This document shows, one piece after another, positions 24,158 to 36,845 of a stretch of 64,000 bases of DNA. The stretch covers positions 1 through 64,000 of the forward strand of contig WHVA01000290.1 in assembly GCA_015179125.1 (NCBI GenBank), in the 5' to 3' direction. This DNA comes from Gautieria morchelliformis (lineage: Eukaryota > Basidiomycota > Agaricomycetes > Gomphales > Gomphaceae). The notes below the pieces were generated by a model. It saw only the letters and a program-made list of their open reading frames with translations, did not search any database and was not told where the DNA came from. Within the stretch, counting starts at the first letter, position 1, and each line of letters opens with the position of its first letter. Made by a program: the position numbers and the translations under genes.

Positions 24158-27100
24158 GTGAAGCTTTTCTTTCATGGCTCCTTCATCGTACGTGGTTCCA
24201 CGGGGCACCCCGAGCCACCGACACCGTCGGGAACGTCACCAATGCCATTTCTCACGCCTAGGCACCCTAACCCTGGCGCTCCCTCTAATGCCACTTCCGG
24301 GAACACGGCCTCACCAACACTGAACCCGGGCTCCCTGCCCTTGGCACCATCGCCCAGGCCGTCCCTCAGAAGACCATCCTCCTCACGCAACCCCGGCCAA
24401 CGCACAAGGAGAACGACCCTGAGTGAGGTCCTAGACCAGATCAACGGCCTCATTTCAGCCAGGAACACGATCAGAGCTGGACGCAGGGCCAACAACGAGC
24501 CCAACGTCTCCGGAGGAGATACTGACCAGAGCCGACTTTACTACCATGTACTCACTCCCGCAGACACACAATCCTACACAACCCAACCCCACGCCGACTA
24601 TCCCACTCCCACGAGCCACACCAGCAACAACAACCAGATGGCCCCCACCAACCAACCACCTCCTTCCAACCCAGCGACGACCAACCCATCCACCGCAATA
24701 CCACCGGCACCGGCCGTTCCCACACCCACGTACGCCTTCTGTGACGCGGACGCGGACGCTAACATCCAGCAGCCAAACAACCACACCATCCCCACCCAAC
24801 TCGTCGCCATGGTCAAAGCCCGCGCATACATCCCTCTCTCCTTCTTCCTGAGAGAAAGCATGGACCGGGTCAGGCTCGAACTCGACCTGAAAACGACCAA
24901 ATCCTAGACAAAATCAATACGCCTGATCGATCGATCCAACTTCATCGATGAAAAACAACTAGATTTCGCCTTATTCAGCAAAGCCTATCATAACTTTATC
25001 AGGTGTCTTGAACTGTGCATGGCCCCAGGCTCCAAACTCCCACTCGCTTGGGCAGACCACCTCAACCACTGCAGCACCGACCCTCGCATGAAGTTGGCCT
25101 TCAAAATGTTCTTATACATGGATATCAAGATGCGCCAACAGCTATTCGACAAACCGTTCTCACCAGACACACGCAGCACAGAATACTCAGACGCGTGGCT
25201 TCTAGCAGACAGGGAAGTGAACGAGGAGAGGATCGCGGATATGATAAAAGCCTCGGTCCGCTCAGAACTTGCAGTGCACCCACGCTCACAACCCAGCAGA
25301 AACTCCTACAGATTCCAGCCTTATGGCACCCCAGGCTCAAGCGACGCGGGCCCTTCACGCCGTGGCAACGGTCAAACCCAGGCGCCCTTTCGGGCAAAGG
25401 CAGAGCACAAGACGAGGCCAAAGCTCTGCCTCAAATGCGGCCTCCCCGACACCCACATCTCTATCCAGTGCACATCCCCTTCCCATGGCCACGCTGATCG
25501 AAAAACCAACAGGGACAAGAAACTTTTCTACAACACAGACTCCGCTCCCATCTGCTTCAAATTCAACCTCACCGGCGCATGCACCGCCACCACCGAAGGA
25601 CACCCTCCCCACCGCTGCACCCTATGCCTCGCCGGCTCTCACGGGGCGGTCCGCTGCCCTAGAATCTGAACAATCCAGGATCGTCACCCCGTATATAGCA
25701 ACCGCCTTCCACCACGCACTAGAACATTTCAACCTCTCTATTCTGTATCCCAACATTGTACTAGATATTACCCAAGGCTCACCGATCGGCACACCACCCA
25801 CCCTCACCAAAACCTTCACACCACCGAACATGAAATCAGCACTAGACCAGCCCGAGTTGATAGACGAGCACCTACAGGAAGAGATCGCCGCTGGCCACAT
25901 CACGGGCCCTTTCACAATCGAAGAGGCACACACCATATTCGGCGGCCACTTCCGGACCTCGCCACTAGGCCTCGTCGAGAAAGAACCAGGCTCGAACAAG
26001 TGGAGACTCATCAGGAACGCATCAAAAAGGGACTTGGACAGCATATCAGTCAACGATATGCTCGACTCAGATGATTTCCCAACACGATGGGGCTCAGCAT
26101 GACTCATAGCGCAATACGTAAGTAAAGCACATGTCGAACCCCCCCCCTCCCCCCCACCACACCCACCCACGAACTACACAATGTGTCCACGTCATGCAAC
26201 ACCATGCAATCACAACAACGGTGACGAACCCACCCCACATCATCACGCAACCACTTCAACCATGCACACGCACACACACATAGTGCCACCACCCACCCAG
26301 TCACATCTTCCCACACACCCAACTTACGTTTCATCTTGTTGCACATCATGCTGACGCACATCCATCCCCGCAGCTTGCCACAGCCCCACCAGGCACACAA
26401 GGGGCCTGCCTAGACCTGCAGAAGGCCTACAGGACATGCCCCGTCCTTCCAGCCCACAAGCGCTACACCGCCATACTCAGACAACATCTATGTCGACCAC
26501 GTCTTGCCGTTCGGGGGCATACAGGGGACAATAGCAGATGCCATCGTAGACATACTCGGGGGTCATGGCGTGAAGAAAATCTTCCGTTGGGTCGATGACT
26601 TTCTACCCATGTGCGAGCCCTCTGACGCTGCCACGCACCCAGACATCTCCCCCCAATTCCCACACACATGCACTGAAGATGCATTTTCTTATGACATCGA
26701 CCTGAACACGATCATGGACATAACCGACCCACTCGGGGTACCAAGGGTCACAACTTCTCTTTCACCGTGGACTACGTGGGCTTCACGTGGGACCTAGCGG
26801 CCCGCACCGTCACGATACCCGAACACAAGCGCATCAAGTACCTCAGCCGTATCATCACATACACATCTGGCCACAGAGCCCAACTACTCCCAACCATGAA
26901 GCTACTGGGGACGTTACAACACGTCATCTTCGTCCACATCCTGGGCCGCCTGTACCTACCCGCACTCACAGCCACCATACCAAAGTTCAACTCCAATAGG
27001 TATGCATGGCGCTTCATCGACAGACACGTCCGCATCGACCTTGACTGGTGGAAAAGCACGCTGTGCACCCCAAACCTCTCCCGCTCACTACTCCCACGAG

Positions 27101-28795
27101 CCACCATGGACATCGACCTCTGGGTTGATGCGTCGACGTCTTGGGGCATCGGCCTCACGGTCAGAGACGGCTGGGCTGCCTGGCGCCTAAGCCCAGGCTG
27201 GGACCGCGATGGGCGAGACATCGGTTGGGTGGAGACTGTAGCTGTCGAGATCGCTGCTCTCTGGATCCATGCACAAGGCATCACTGATTCACACGTACGC
27301 GTAAACAGCGACAACACAGGTGTGCTTTTCGCCCTGGCAAAGGGTCGTTCACGCAATCCGCAGCGCAATGCCTCCATCTGCCGCATCTCCATCCTCCTCG
27401 CCCCAACCAACGTCACAATCAACACGAAATATGTTCTGTCTGCGGAGAACAGGGCGGACCTCATCTCTCGCGGTGAGATGGGTCCTTCCGACACACGTCT
27501 CCAAATCCCGTTCGCCCTGCCCGGGGAACTCACACTCTACCTCGTCCATGCTTAGAAGACGAGAGATATCGGCTGTGCGCTGTGCCAGCCCGTCATGGTC
27601 AGGAGAGGGGGTGCCCGACAACGCTTCCTTACTGCAACCTACCCGCTGACGCAAGCCACGAGTGTCGCGTGACCATAACAACTTTCTTGCACCATCCCCA
27701 TTCCGTCCCAGTGTTCTTGCTGCTGACCACGCCACATCATGGTGTACTCCTTACTCTATTGAATGAAGTTTAATCTCTCACTCCTCCTTCCCGCCTGAGC
27801 ATATCGCGCGGATGCGTGAAGTCTGTTCCAACGGGGTTGTCAAGGGCACCCGCCAGGGCTGGGGTGCCGGCATCCTGAGATTTAACCAATATTGTGATTC
27901 CATCAAGTTGTCTGAAAAAGATTGCATGCCCACCTCTGAAGTGTTGCTATCGCTGTTTGTGACCAACTGCGGAGCGGGATCTGTAAGCGAATCATGCATT
28001 TCCACTTGGATCGCCGGCTTACACCGCTGGCACCAACTTAATGATGCTCCTTGGCATGGGGTGGCCAAGGCCACACCATCGTCGTCCACACGTGAAACTC
28101 GCCAACCCGTTACCCTAGCCCACATCAATTTCCTGCGTGATAACCTAAACCTCACGAACTCCTTCAATGCAGCAGTCATGGCAGTAGCAGCCATATCGCT
28201 CTGGGCATGCTGCCGTTTGGGCGAGCTCACAACTCCTCCACGCAACACATTCGACCCTTCCCTACACGTATCTCGCTCCACCCTCATCAGACGTGGCATT
28301 GCCAGGCAGGGCCGCCGTTTCACGACCATTCACATCCCTTTTTCAAAGACCAAATGTTCCCTCGGCGATGATCTGCAACTCATAGACATCGCCGAAATCA
28401 CCAACCCAGTCTCAGCCTTTGACCACCACCTCACGTGCAGCACCTCCATTCCCCCACACGCCCCTTTATTCGCCTTTGAAACAGCAGACGGCAGCTGGGC
28501 CCCCATGACCAAACACTGGTTCCTGTAACATTGCAGTGAGGTCTGGGCAACCAGCACACTTGGACCCATCCAGGGCCATGGCTTCCGGATTGGCGGCATG
28601 TCACATCTCCTACTCTTGGGTATTGACCCTTGGGTGGTTATGGTCATCGGGAGATGGTCTTCTACAGCCTTCCTTCTTTACTGGAGGCGTATCGAAGATA
28701 TCCTACCGAACTTCATCAGCGAGTCCTTCGACTCAGTGGCCTCACTTACTTCACGCATGTCTCAGCTACGCCGAAACCTTCACTTAGCTTAATAT
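24158..28795 (+). mobile_element. DIRS-like tyrosine-recombinase retroelement (fossil)
   Basis: Parts in order: a proline- and threonine-rich gag-like region (24.16-25.2 kb); a cysteine-rich region (CLKCGLPDTHISIQC near 25.43 kb, CFKFNLTGAC and HRCTLCLAG near 25.55-25.63 kb); reverse transcriptase (from about 25.8 kb, with FRWVDDFL near 26.58 kb); RNase H (LWVDASTSWGIGL near 27.12 kb); and a tyrosine recombinase (about 27.8-28.8 kb, with the H-x-x-R box GHGFRIGG near 28.57 kb). Reverse transcriptase, RNase H and tyrosine recombinase without an integrase mark the DIRS/Ngaro group. It is broken, with roughly five interruptions. A stretch of about 250 bases rich in C and CA near 26.12-26.37 kb looks non-coding. 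I could not identify the split terminal repeats, so the ends are coding limits. Confidence 0.85.
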
Positions 28796-29392
28796 ACATC
28801 TATTCCACCACTACTTACACCTGTACCACACATGTCCCATTAGGGGGTCGCGAGTACCGTCAGGCATACTCACGGTCCGCTGCTAAAGCATCGGATTGTG
28901 GGTGGTGGTATAGCCTGCCACGTCCTCGCGCTCGAGGCTTGTCGGCCTCTGACGCGTTCCGACACAATCACGTCATGCTGTGGATGTGTTGTGGGTTGCA
29001 CGCCCTCAGGGACCTGCAACCGGAAGTTCCCGCCTCTCGGCAGTAAATTCCGCGGATCCGTACCTGGCCGACAAATCCCCTCTGCCCCCAAACTCGGTGG
29101 AAACAATTGACCTCCAGGTTGGTCAAGTGTTTGCCGCCACTTCACTACCCGCGATTCAGCAACTCATTAATTAGCCGTAAATTCTGCCGCCGACAGTCCT
29201 TATGCCTTTACATATGGTGACCGTATCCCGCTTCTCAGTACGTGCACATTGTACCGTACCATGTAAATGCGAGAGGTCACGTGCCTTCACCGTGGGATAG
29301 TCTGCGGGCGGCAAAACGCCGGCAAATTTGGCGACCATAAGTATCTCGATCCTTGCAATTACTGGACCGTGCGATGCTACCTCCGGTCTACC
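28796..29392. other. Flank between the DIRS-like element and Copia 2
   Basis: No gene is recognised. The first part (to about 29000) is probably the 3' terminal region of the DIRS-like element. The last part lies directly upstream of the second WDR24 copy once Copia 2 is disregarded, so it may hold that gene's former 5' flank. Confidence 0.4.
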
Positions 29393-29685
29393 TGTCAGGG
29401 TGTGATCGCTGGTAAGCTTGGGATGCAGCCCTGTATCACTAGGGATCGAAGGTATGCTCGGATCAGACAGACTCCGAGCATAGGTTATATAGCGGACAAG
29501 TAGTTAGCTGCACCTCAGTGAACCGTATAGTCACTGAGGTGCGTATCACATCTATACAGTACATCGTATTGTTGCTCATCTCTATGTAGGCTCGTACTAC
29601 ATAGGTACAGTACTAATGATAACTCATAGTGAACCATATAGTCACTGAGGCTCGTACTACATAGCTACTGCGCCCAATACCCACA
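29393..29685 (+). repeat. Copia 2, 5' LTR
   Basis: It begins TGTCAGGGTG and ends ACCCACA. A perfect 12-bp-arm hairpin lies at 29510-29542 (gcacctcagtga and tcactgaggtgc, loop accgtatag). A second, weaker copy of the core is near 29627-29648. Confidence 0.92.
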
Positions 29686-29702
29686 GGTTATGGGCCCCGC
29701 AG
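29686..29702 (+). promoter_or_regulatory. Copia 2 primer-binding site overlapping the gag start
   Basis: The sequence ggttatgggccccgcag follows the LTR directly and is shared with Copia 1. The ATG within it starts the gag frame (MGPAEP). Confidence 0.6.
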
Positions 29703-32700
29703 AGCCCGTTATGTCTTCCACAAACACCAAGTCCTTTGTCATCCCTAAACCTGCCCAAGATGGCACAAACTGGGTCACCTGGAAGAGTCAGACACTAGCT
29801 ATGCTAGCGTCGACTCGTGGTGCCAAGCGACATCTGGAGGGGACCGCTCGAGTCCCACCTCCGATCCCCACTTACCCTGATGGTCACATGCTAACGGACA
29901 AAGAAGGGGATGAGCTGGATGATCAGGAGAAGCGGTGGGATGATTACAACCAACGCGAGGCAACGATCATGGTGCAGATCTTCACAATGGTCCCAGATAG
30001 TGTACTCATTGAAGTTCGGAACCTGACGACAGCAAAGGAAGTTTGGGAAGCAGTATGTGCGAAGCATGAGACTAAAGCACTCACAGTGAAGGTCGACATG
30101 CGATGCCGAATGTATGAGATGAAGTGCGAGGACGAGTTGAACGTCCGCACGCACTTGGAAAGCCTCATGAGAATGCAGGAACAACTTTCTGGAATGAATG
30201 CCGCACTCACCGACGATGATTTAGTCACAGTCATCCTTGGTTCACTCCCTAAGTTGTACCGTTCACTCATCAACGCCATTACCATGTCTGCTGCACATGC
30301 TAAGGCAACGCTAGAGCCGGATCAGGTAGTAAACATGCTCATCGACGAGTTTGAATGACTCACCATCGAGGAGCGCCAACTCAAAGTGAGCGAGAATGCT
30401 CTCGCCGCAGTAAAAGGCAGCGGGAAGTCCCAGCCATGCGGAGGCACCTCCAGCACCACGAAGACCAACGAAGAGTGCTGGAAATGCGGCAAGAAGGGCC
30501 ACATGAAAGCAGACTGTTGCTCTAAAGCCAAGAAAAAGGACAAGAAGGATGAAGATAAAAAGGGGGCGGATCAGCGAATGCAGTAACGGAGAGCGAGGAA
30601 TTTGCGTTCACCATGACATTCGCTGGGACCACACTCACACTGGGAACGAGTACATCGACGGGACGCGAAGTCGACGTCTACGACTCGGGCGCATCAGGTC
30701 ATATGTCGCCGAGCAGACACCGATTCCTCACCTTCAAGGGGATTGCGCCGCGCACAATTAATGCCGCGGACAAGACCGTCTTCCAAGCTACAGGAATTGG
30801 GAATATGCGAGTCAGCATACCCAACGGCAAAACGACGACGCACGTCACATTGAAGAATGTACTATACTGCCCCGATCTTGCCTTTACCCTAATCTCCTTA
30901 ACACGCTGCAATGCGGCCGGCTACTCGGTCCTCCTGAAGGACCAGAAGTGCTTGATTCGGGACGCTCGAGGAACGCTGCTCGGGCATGTTCTGCTCTTGA
31001 ATGGGCTCTACAAGGTAGAGCACACGTCAACGGCGGCGACAGCAAATACAGTACAGAAACCACTCACCCTGGACGAACTGCACCACCAGATGGGGCACAT
31101 CTCCCCACAAGCCACCCGGAAGCTAGTGCAGGATGGCACTGTAACCGGACCCGATGTCGATATGTCGAGTCAACCCAGGTTTTGCACTGCATGCACGCAG
31201 GCAAAACCGACACGCAAGCCCATCCCGCAGAAGTGGGAGGGACCGCGTGCCACATCATTCAGTGAAAAAGTCCATTCGGACGTTTGGGGGCCCGCGAACC
31301 CCCAAAGTTACAACGGCAAGGAATACTTAGTAAGTTTCACCGATGACTATAGCCGGTGGACATACCTGGAGACCATAGCGAAGAAAAGCGACACTTTTGG
31401 TCGCTACCGGCAATACGAGGCCTGGGTGGAAACTCAGCACAACGCTAAGGTCAAAAGATTGCAAACTGACCGAGGGGGCGAGTACCTCTCCGACGAGTTC
31501 ACGGCTCACCTGAAGTCGAAAGGAACTGTGAGAAGCCTTACCGTGCACGACATGCCGGAAGAAAACGGCGTGTCTGAAAGTGTCAACCGTACGCTGCTCG
31601 AGCATGCACGGGCAATGCATCTCACGGCAGCCCTACCAAAGTTCCTGTGGACGGAATCCATCCAACATGCGGTCTGGCTGAAAAACAGGACCTCGACGCG
31701 TGCGCTCGACGGCAAGACACCGTACGAGATCGTGCACGGCGCGAGACCTGACCTCAGCGACCTCCCGGTATGGGGAACCAGGGTGTACATCCTGAAAGAA
31801 GACCGGGGAAAATTAGAGCCTAAGGCAGATGAGGGCAGATGGGTGGGCTACAGTGACGAGAGTAAAGGGCATAGGGTCTATTGGCCTGGGAAACGCCATG
31901 TCACAGTGGAACGCAATGTGACATTCAATGAGTCAGTTGTAGTCACCACTGACGCACAGGCTGAGAGGGAGACTACTGCCCAAGACAGCCAGAACGTCAG
32001 CAGCGCCCCACACGGCCAACTGAACGACAGCGACGCCCCACATGGCCAACCCTTACCACCCCCAGCCACAGACCACACACGCATCGACCCCCTAGAAGGA
32101 CTCGAGCGACTTGAGGCCCTGGACCCTCCAGCGGACCAGCTGCAGGGTAGGGGCCAATGCGCACGGAAGCCATCAACGTATGTCCATGGGATCGCCGACG
32201 GTACTGGCAGCAGTACAGGACGGGCGAACGCACCTGCGTATCCTCGAGGACTACCCATGCCCACCGAGAACTCAGCCCTAGTGGCACTGGTGGAGCTGGA
32301 GGAGGGCAATGGGACTGTGGGGGGTGCGCCGACCCATCGAATTCTCAATGGCAGCAGCCACGCACGAGGCAGGGGCTGACCTGGTAAACCTAAATGACGC
32401 ACGTTCGCGTGAGGACTGGCCCGAGTGGGACATGTCTATAAGGCGTGAACTGGACCAGCACACGAACCTGAGAACCTGGGACCTGGTAGAGCCCCCAGAA
32501 GGCGCGAACATTGTCGGCAGCCGACTCGTATTCCACTACAAGCATGACATGGACGGCAAAGTAGTAACGCACAAGACTAGGCTCGTCGCGCAGGGATTCA
32601 CACAGACAGAAGGCATAGACTATAATGAAACCTTCTCCCCTACGCATCTGCATTATCGCTGCAATCGCCATCAGAAACAACTGGGAACTCGAACAGACCG

Positions 32701-33918
32701 ACATAGTACCTCAATGCACTTATTACCGAAACGGTCTACATGCGCCAGGCGAAGGGCTACGAAGTTCCCGGAAAGGAACGCTACGTATGCCGACTCAACC
32801 GTTTGATATACGGCCTGAAACAGTCAGGAAGGGAGTGGTACAACATGTTGTGTGGCATAATGTACAGGTTCGGGTTTACTCGCTGTGAAGTTGAGCACGC
32901 AGTATTCCACAGGTACGCCGGCCAGAACGCGCTCATTGTCGCAGTCGACGTCGATGACCTCACCATGGCCGGCAACACGAAGGAGGTCATTCGAGGGTTC
33001 AAAGACGAGCTGTGAACGGTCCTCAAAATTAAGGACCTTGGAGACCTGCACTGGCTGCTGGGAATTGAGGTAAAACGAGACCGCGCTTTGCGCACGATTT
33101 CGTTCTTGCAGCACGCGTACATCAGAAAGATCCTGGAGCGGTTCAATCTACAAAACGCTAACCCCCTCATCACGCTGCTCGACCCTCACCACAGGCTTTC
33201 CTCATCCCAATCCCCTTCCACCCCTCACCAGCTCGAGGATATGTGCGGCGTACCATACAGGGAGGCGATAGGATCCCTTATGTACGCCGCATTGGGCACA
33301 CGCCCAGACATTTCTTTCGCAGTCTCTTTTCTTGCACAATTCATGCAGAATCCTGGTAGACCCCACTGGGAAGCCGTGAAGAGAGTTTTCCGTTACTTGA
33401 AGGGGACGATGGACATATGCCTCGTCATCGGCGGGTCACCCAAGGGCCTAGACGCGTTCTCAGATGCGGACTGGGCATCCCAGGAACATCGACACTCGAT
33501 CTCAGGCTATGTGTTTACGATAGGAGGCGGCGCTGTCTCGTGGAGTTCGAAGAAGCAGGCCATTGTCGCGTTGTCCACCACCGAAGCCGAGTACATCGCT
33601 GCAACGCACGCCGCGAAAGAGGCACTCTGGGTGCGCATGTTCTTAGCTGAAATCGCTCGCCCACTCGTGAAACCCATCACAATCCACCTTGACAACATCT
33701 CCGCCATCTCCATCATGAAGAATGACGAGTACCACCCTCACACCAAACACATCGACATACGCTACCATTTCATACGTCACGCGGTACAACAACAGCTTAT
33801 CAACGTCGACTACGTGCCCATGGACGACATGGCCGCGGACATGTTTACGAAGGCCCTCCCCAGACACAAGGTCGTGCACCTGAACGCACTGATAGGCCTG
33901 CATCCAGCTTATGGGGGG

Positions 33919-34211
33919 TGTCGGGGTGTGATCGCTGGTAAGCTTGGGACGCAGCCCTGTATCACTAGGGATCGAAGGTATGCTAGGATCAGACAGACTC
34001 CGAGCATAGGTTATATAGCGGACAAGTAGTTAGCTGCACCTCAGTGAACCGTATAGTCACTGAGGTGCGTATCACATCTATACAGTACATCGTATTGTTG
34101 CTCATCTCTATGTAGGCTCGTACTACATAGGTACAGCACTAATGATAACTCATAGTGAACCGTATAGTCACTGAGGCTCGTACTACATAGCTACTGCGCC
34201 CAATACCCACA
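33919..34211 (+). repeat. Copia 2, 3' LTR
   Basis: This 293-bp LTR is nearly identical to 29393-29685, with the same hairpin, and is followed by the ctacc duplication at 34212-34216. Confidence 0.92.
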
Positions 34212-35150
34212 CTACCCCGACCAAAGACATCACGAATATCAGGGCCCCTCGAGAACAGTACGATATCCTCGCGCATGCACGGTCGGTGGAGGACATTTCA
34301 ATTTGCCACATCCGAAGATGGCTCGAGATGTGTTGTCGCTGGAGGGATGGTGCGTTCGTTTCCGACATCGTCATTCTGTGTCTATGTGTTTGACATACCT
34401 GATACTATGACCTCCCTATATAGTACTTCGAATTATACACATAACTGACCCCATTCGCGCGCGGAAGTCGCCATCTCGACCCCATATTAGGCCGATTTCT
34501 AGCGGCAGCTCGACGGATGCCAGAATATGAACTAATTCAGGCGGTGCGAGGATCGAAATTGGGACCAACGTGTGGACGGGTTCCTGACTGAAGATTGACA
34601 GTGCTCCGACCGATGTTGTGTGGGCACGCGGAAGTGAGTGTTTCGCTCTTCGTCAGCTTGCGACCCGTCCCAGCGCGACACGCACGAAGCGTTCGACAGC
34701 AAGATCGTTACTAGTGCGAGGAATGGGGAGATTATTTATTGGGATGTTAACAAGTCGGGGTCCAAGTATAGTGCGTTGGCGTGGGTTACGCAGAGTACTC
34801 ACATTACGCAGCCAGAAACGAGAATAAAGGAACGCAAGCGCGCAGTCAATAAGCTAGCTATCTCTCCATTCCTGTTCTACCTCTTTGCGAGTGGCTCGCA
34901 GGACGGGCACCTGCGCTTATGGGTAACGTTTACCGTCTGCCAAACTCTCAGTATTGTGACCTGCTTCGCGCTGTAGGACCTCCGGAGCCCGCCATCTTCG
35001 ATTATGAAAGTATACAACCCCACGGGGATTCGTGCTCCAGCTCTATCTCCGGTTCCCTCACATCCCATGACTCTGTACTGGTCTGGAGAGCGGTAATATT
35101 CAGCGGTTGTTGGGGGGCTGTCTTCGGCGGGAATGGTATGCGGACAAGCT
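34212..35150 (+). pseudogene. RTC1: WDR24/Rtc1 remnant, copy B (N-terminal half)
   Basis: Readable pieces in order are FQFATSEDGSRCVVAGG near 34290, a stretch reading LKIDSAPTDVVWARGS near 34590, FDSKIVTSARNGEIIYWDVN near 34692, FASGSQDGHLRLW near 34885 and SSIMKVYNPTGIRALALSP near 34990. This is the N-terminal half of the WD40 propeller, the part missing from copy A. The two copies overlap for about 130 bases (34980-35115 and 6011-6130) at roughly 90% identity, so they are separate copies rather than two halves of one broken gene. A candidate intron lies near 34633-34685. In-frame stops and frame changes show that it is dead. The Copia 2 duplication abuts its 5' side. Confidence 0.82.
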
Positions 35151-36479
35151 AAAGCCATGGAAGGGGCACTGAGTGTTGAGTGTCAGTGATTTTTCGGAGC
35201 TCCGTAGCCAAGCTCAACCAGCTAAGTGGTAAGCAATGTTGTTCTTCTCCAGATGCGAGTCCACATGATCAAGGCGCTGAACACTTCAAGTAATGCAGGG
35301 TGAACGCACCCCCGTGTACCACAGGTATGACATTATGGCACCATCGTACCTGACATCCACCACCCTCGCACATGGGCCCTACGCACAACAATTGAGCCCA
35401 ATGTTGCTTCCTTCCATCGGTATCATCCTACGGCTTGCTCGCAGCTTGTATGATCCTCTACCGCTGCCTGCAATTCCCTCCACCGCCTGGAAGTCTCTAT
35501 CAATAATAAGACGTGACTATGTGATGGCTTCGATTCAGGACTCCGCAGACCGTTGTTCGCGATGGACCGTCGGTCAGGAGAGGGTTGCATGTCTGATGTA
35601 CTGTCGTACTGTCGATGTCCTGCCTGCCCGTATGGTGGGTGTCTGTCAACGTCTCTGCCATGGAAGGTCAGCACCATGAATGTTCTTCGTGTACCATCAT
35701 TACAACCTCGCACAGATCAAGGCACAGGTTCAGGATACCGACCGTTACATAATTCACCGGTGCGTACCTAAAAGTTATACCGCCACGTGTGATGAGTCGC
35801 AACCGAATCGAAAGTAAGTGCGGCACCGCGCGCTGCCGGGTGCCGAGAATAGACACAAGGGATGCGAAGCTCGGCGCAGGCGCGCGCTTCTCACGATGAG
35901 TGATGCGTGCCTTGTGGCGTGGCCGACGAAGCGGCCTGTGCGCTTGACGTGAATTGACCCTAAATGGGTATATCATCAATACTTCTGATCCACGGTTGAT
36001 CGATCACTTCGATCAGGATCGTGATATAAACTCCTGGCACGTGTCCAACACGAGCAAGTTGATCGAGCGCTTCTCGGGAAATGAGCGCGGGCAAACAGTG
36101 ACGTTTTGGACGCGTGCCGGGAGTTGCCACGGTACCGGGAGGTGTGGCCCGTGCGCGCCAGGCACCCGCATTCGCCGCCACACTCTCGGACACGGGGAGA
36201 TAGTGCAATGGCAGGCTTGTTTGGGGCGCGAGAAGGGTGGATATGTGAGTATCGCGCAGCGCACAGAGGAGGACCGAGGCCAAGGTGCAGGAGTGGAACA
36301 GATATGGAGTCTTCCGATTTGGCCCCGGGTACAGGGGCTTTGGTCTAGTGTGCGCTGCTGTGATCTGCGGCGCGATCGGTCTATTTATATACACAAATGT
36401 CGTTCTGGCTGCGTCCACCCATGGGTGACGACGGTTTCTCCCACGACCCACGTGACCCGCACGCGTCCCCGGTGAATTC
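35151..36479. other. No recognisable gene
   Basis: Several short frames exist; the longest is a plus frame at 35954-36475 (173 codons) with an overlapping minus frame of similar length. Neither shows a motif I recognise. The stretch probably contains host-derived or transposon-derived remnants. Confidence 0.4.
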
Positions 36480-36845
36480 CGCCCTGTGCATGACGGCCAC
36501 GTGTCCAAGCTCTGTTCGTTCGGCTTCGGGTTCCTGGCTACATGTTATGTAACTTCCTTGCTTCTTCCCTTCTCTCAGTAACTCCAAGTTGGCCCGACGG
36601 CGCTTCTGCCCTTGTCGTGCTTCTGTCGTCAATCGGAATTTGTGGGTGCTTCCATTGCTGGCTTCTGCTGCTTCTGTCGTTTCTATGCGCCGGTGTACAT
36701 AGTTCCGGTCCTGACTTGCTAGTTTACGGTGCAACCTTTTCGTGTGTGCACTTTGAGGAGTGTGGAGACACTTCTGTTCTAGATTGTTCTCGCCATTTTC
36801 CATCCTTTTATATTTTCAGTTTTAATTTCTGCTCCTCTCACATCA
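36480..36845 (-). repeat. Dispersed repeat R, A-rich tail block, inverted copy
   Basis: The reverse complement matches 5390-5740: an A-rich start (gcagaaattaaaactgaaaa), then the ggaacccgaagcc block and the cacgtggc end. Identity is lower than among the other copies, so this is an older copy. It is the only one in opposite orientation. Confidence 0.65.

Larger units (their letters stand above)
29393..34211 (+). mobile_element. Ty1/Copia LTR retrotransposon 2 (fossil)
   Basis: Two 293-bp LTRs (29393-29685 and 33919-34211) in direct orientation and a 5-bp duplication (ctacc, 29388-29392 and 34212-34216) define the element. Parts: primer-binding site at 29686-29702, gag from about 29.69 kb with a CCHC knuckle (CWKCGKKGHMKADC, near 30.48 kb), protease (YDSGASGHM, near 30.68 kb), GAG-pre-integrase and integrase (about 31.07-31.8 kb), reverse transcriptase (about 32.4-33.0 kb) and RNase H (about 33.4-33.9 kb). 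The LTRs differ at about five sites, under 2%, so insertion was recent, yet the body has about five breaks. Its LTRs share little with Copia 1 except a hairpin core and the primer site, so it is a separate family. Confidence 0.92.

Noticed and set aside
24455-24900. Minus-strand glycine- and valine-rich frames of 100 to 114 codons
   Set aside because: Antisense of the proline- and threonine-rich gag-like region of the DIRS-like element.
34212-35150. The idea that WDR24 copies A and B are halves of one gene separated by rearrangement
   Set aside because: They overlap for about 130 bases with clear differences, which requires two copies.
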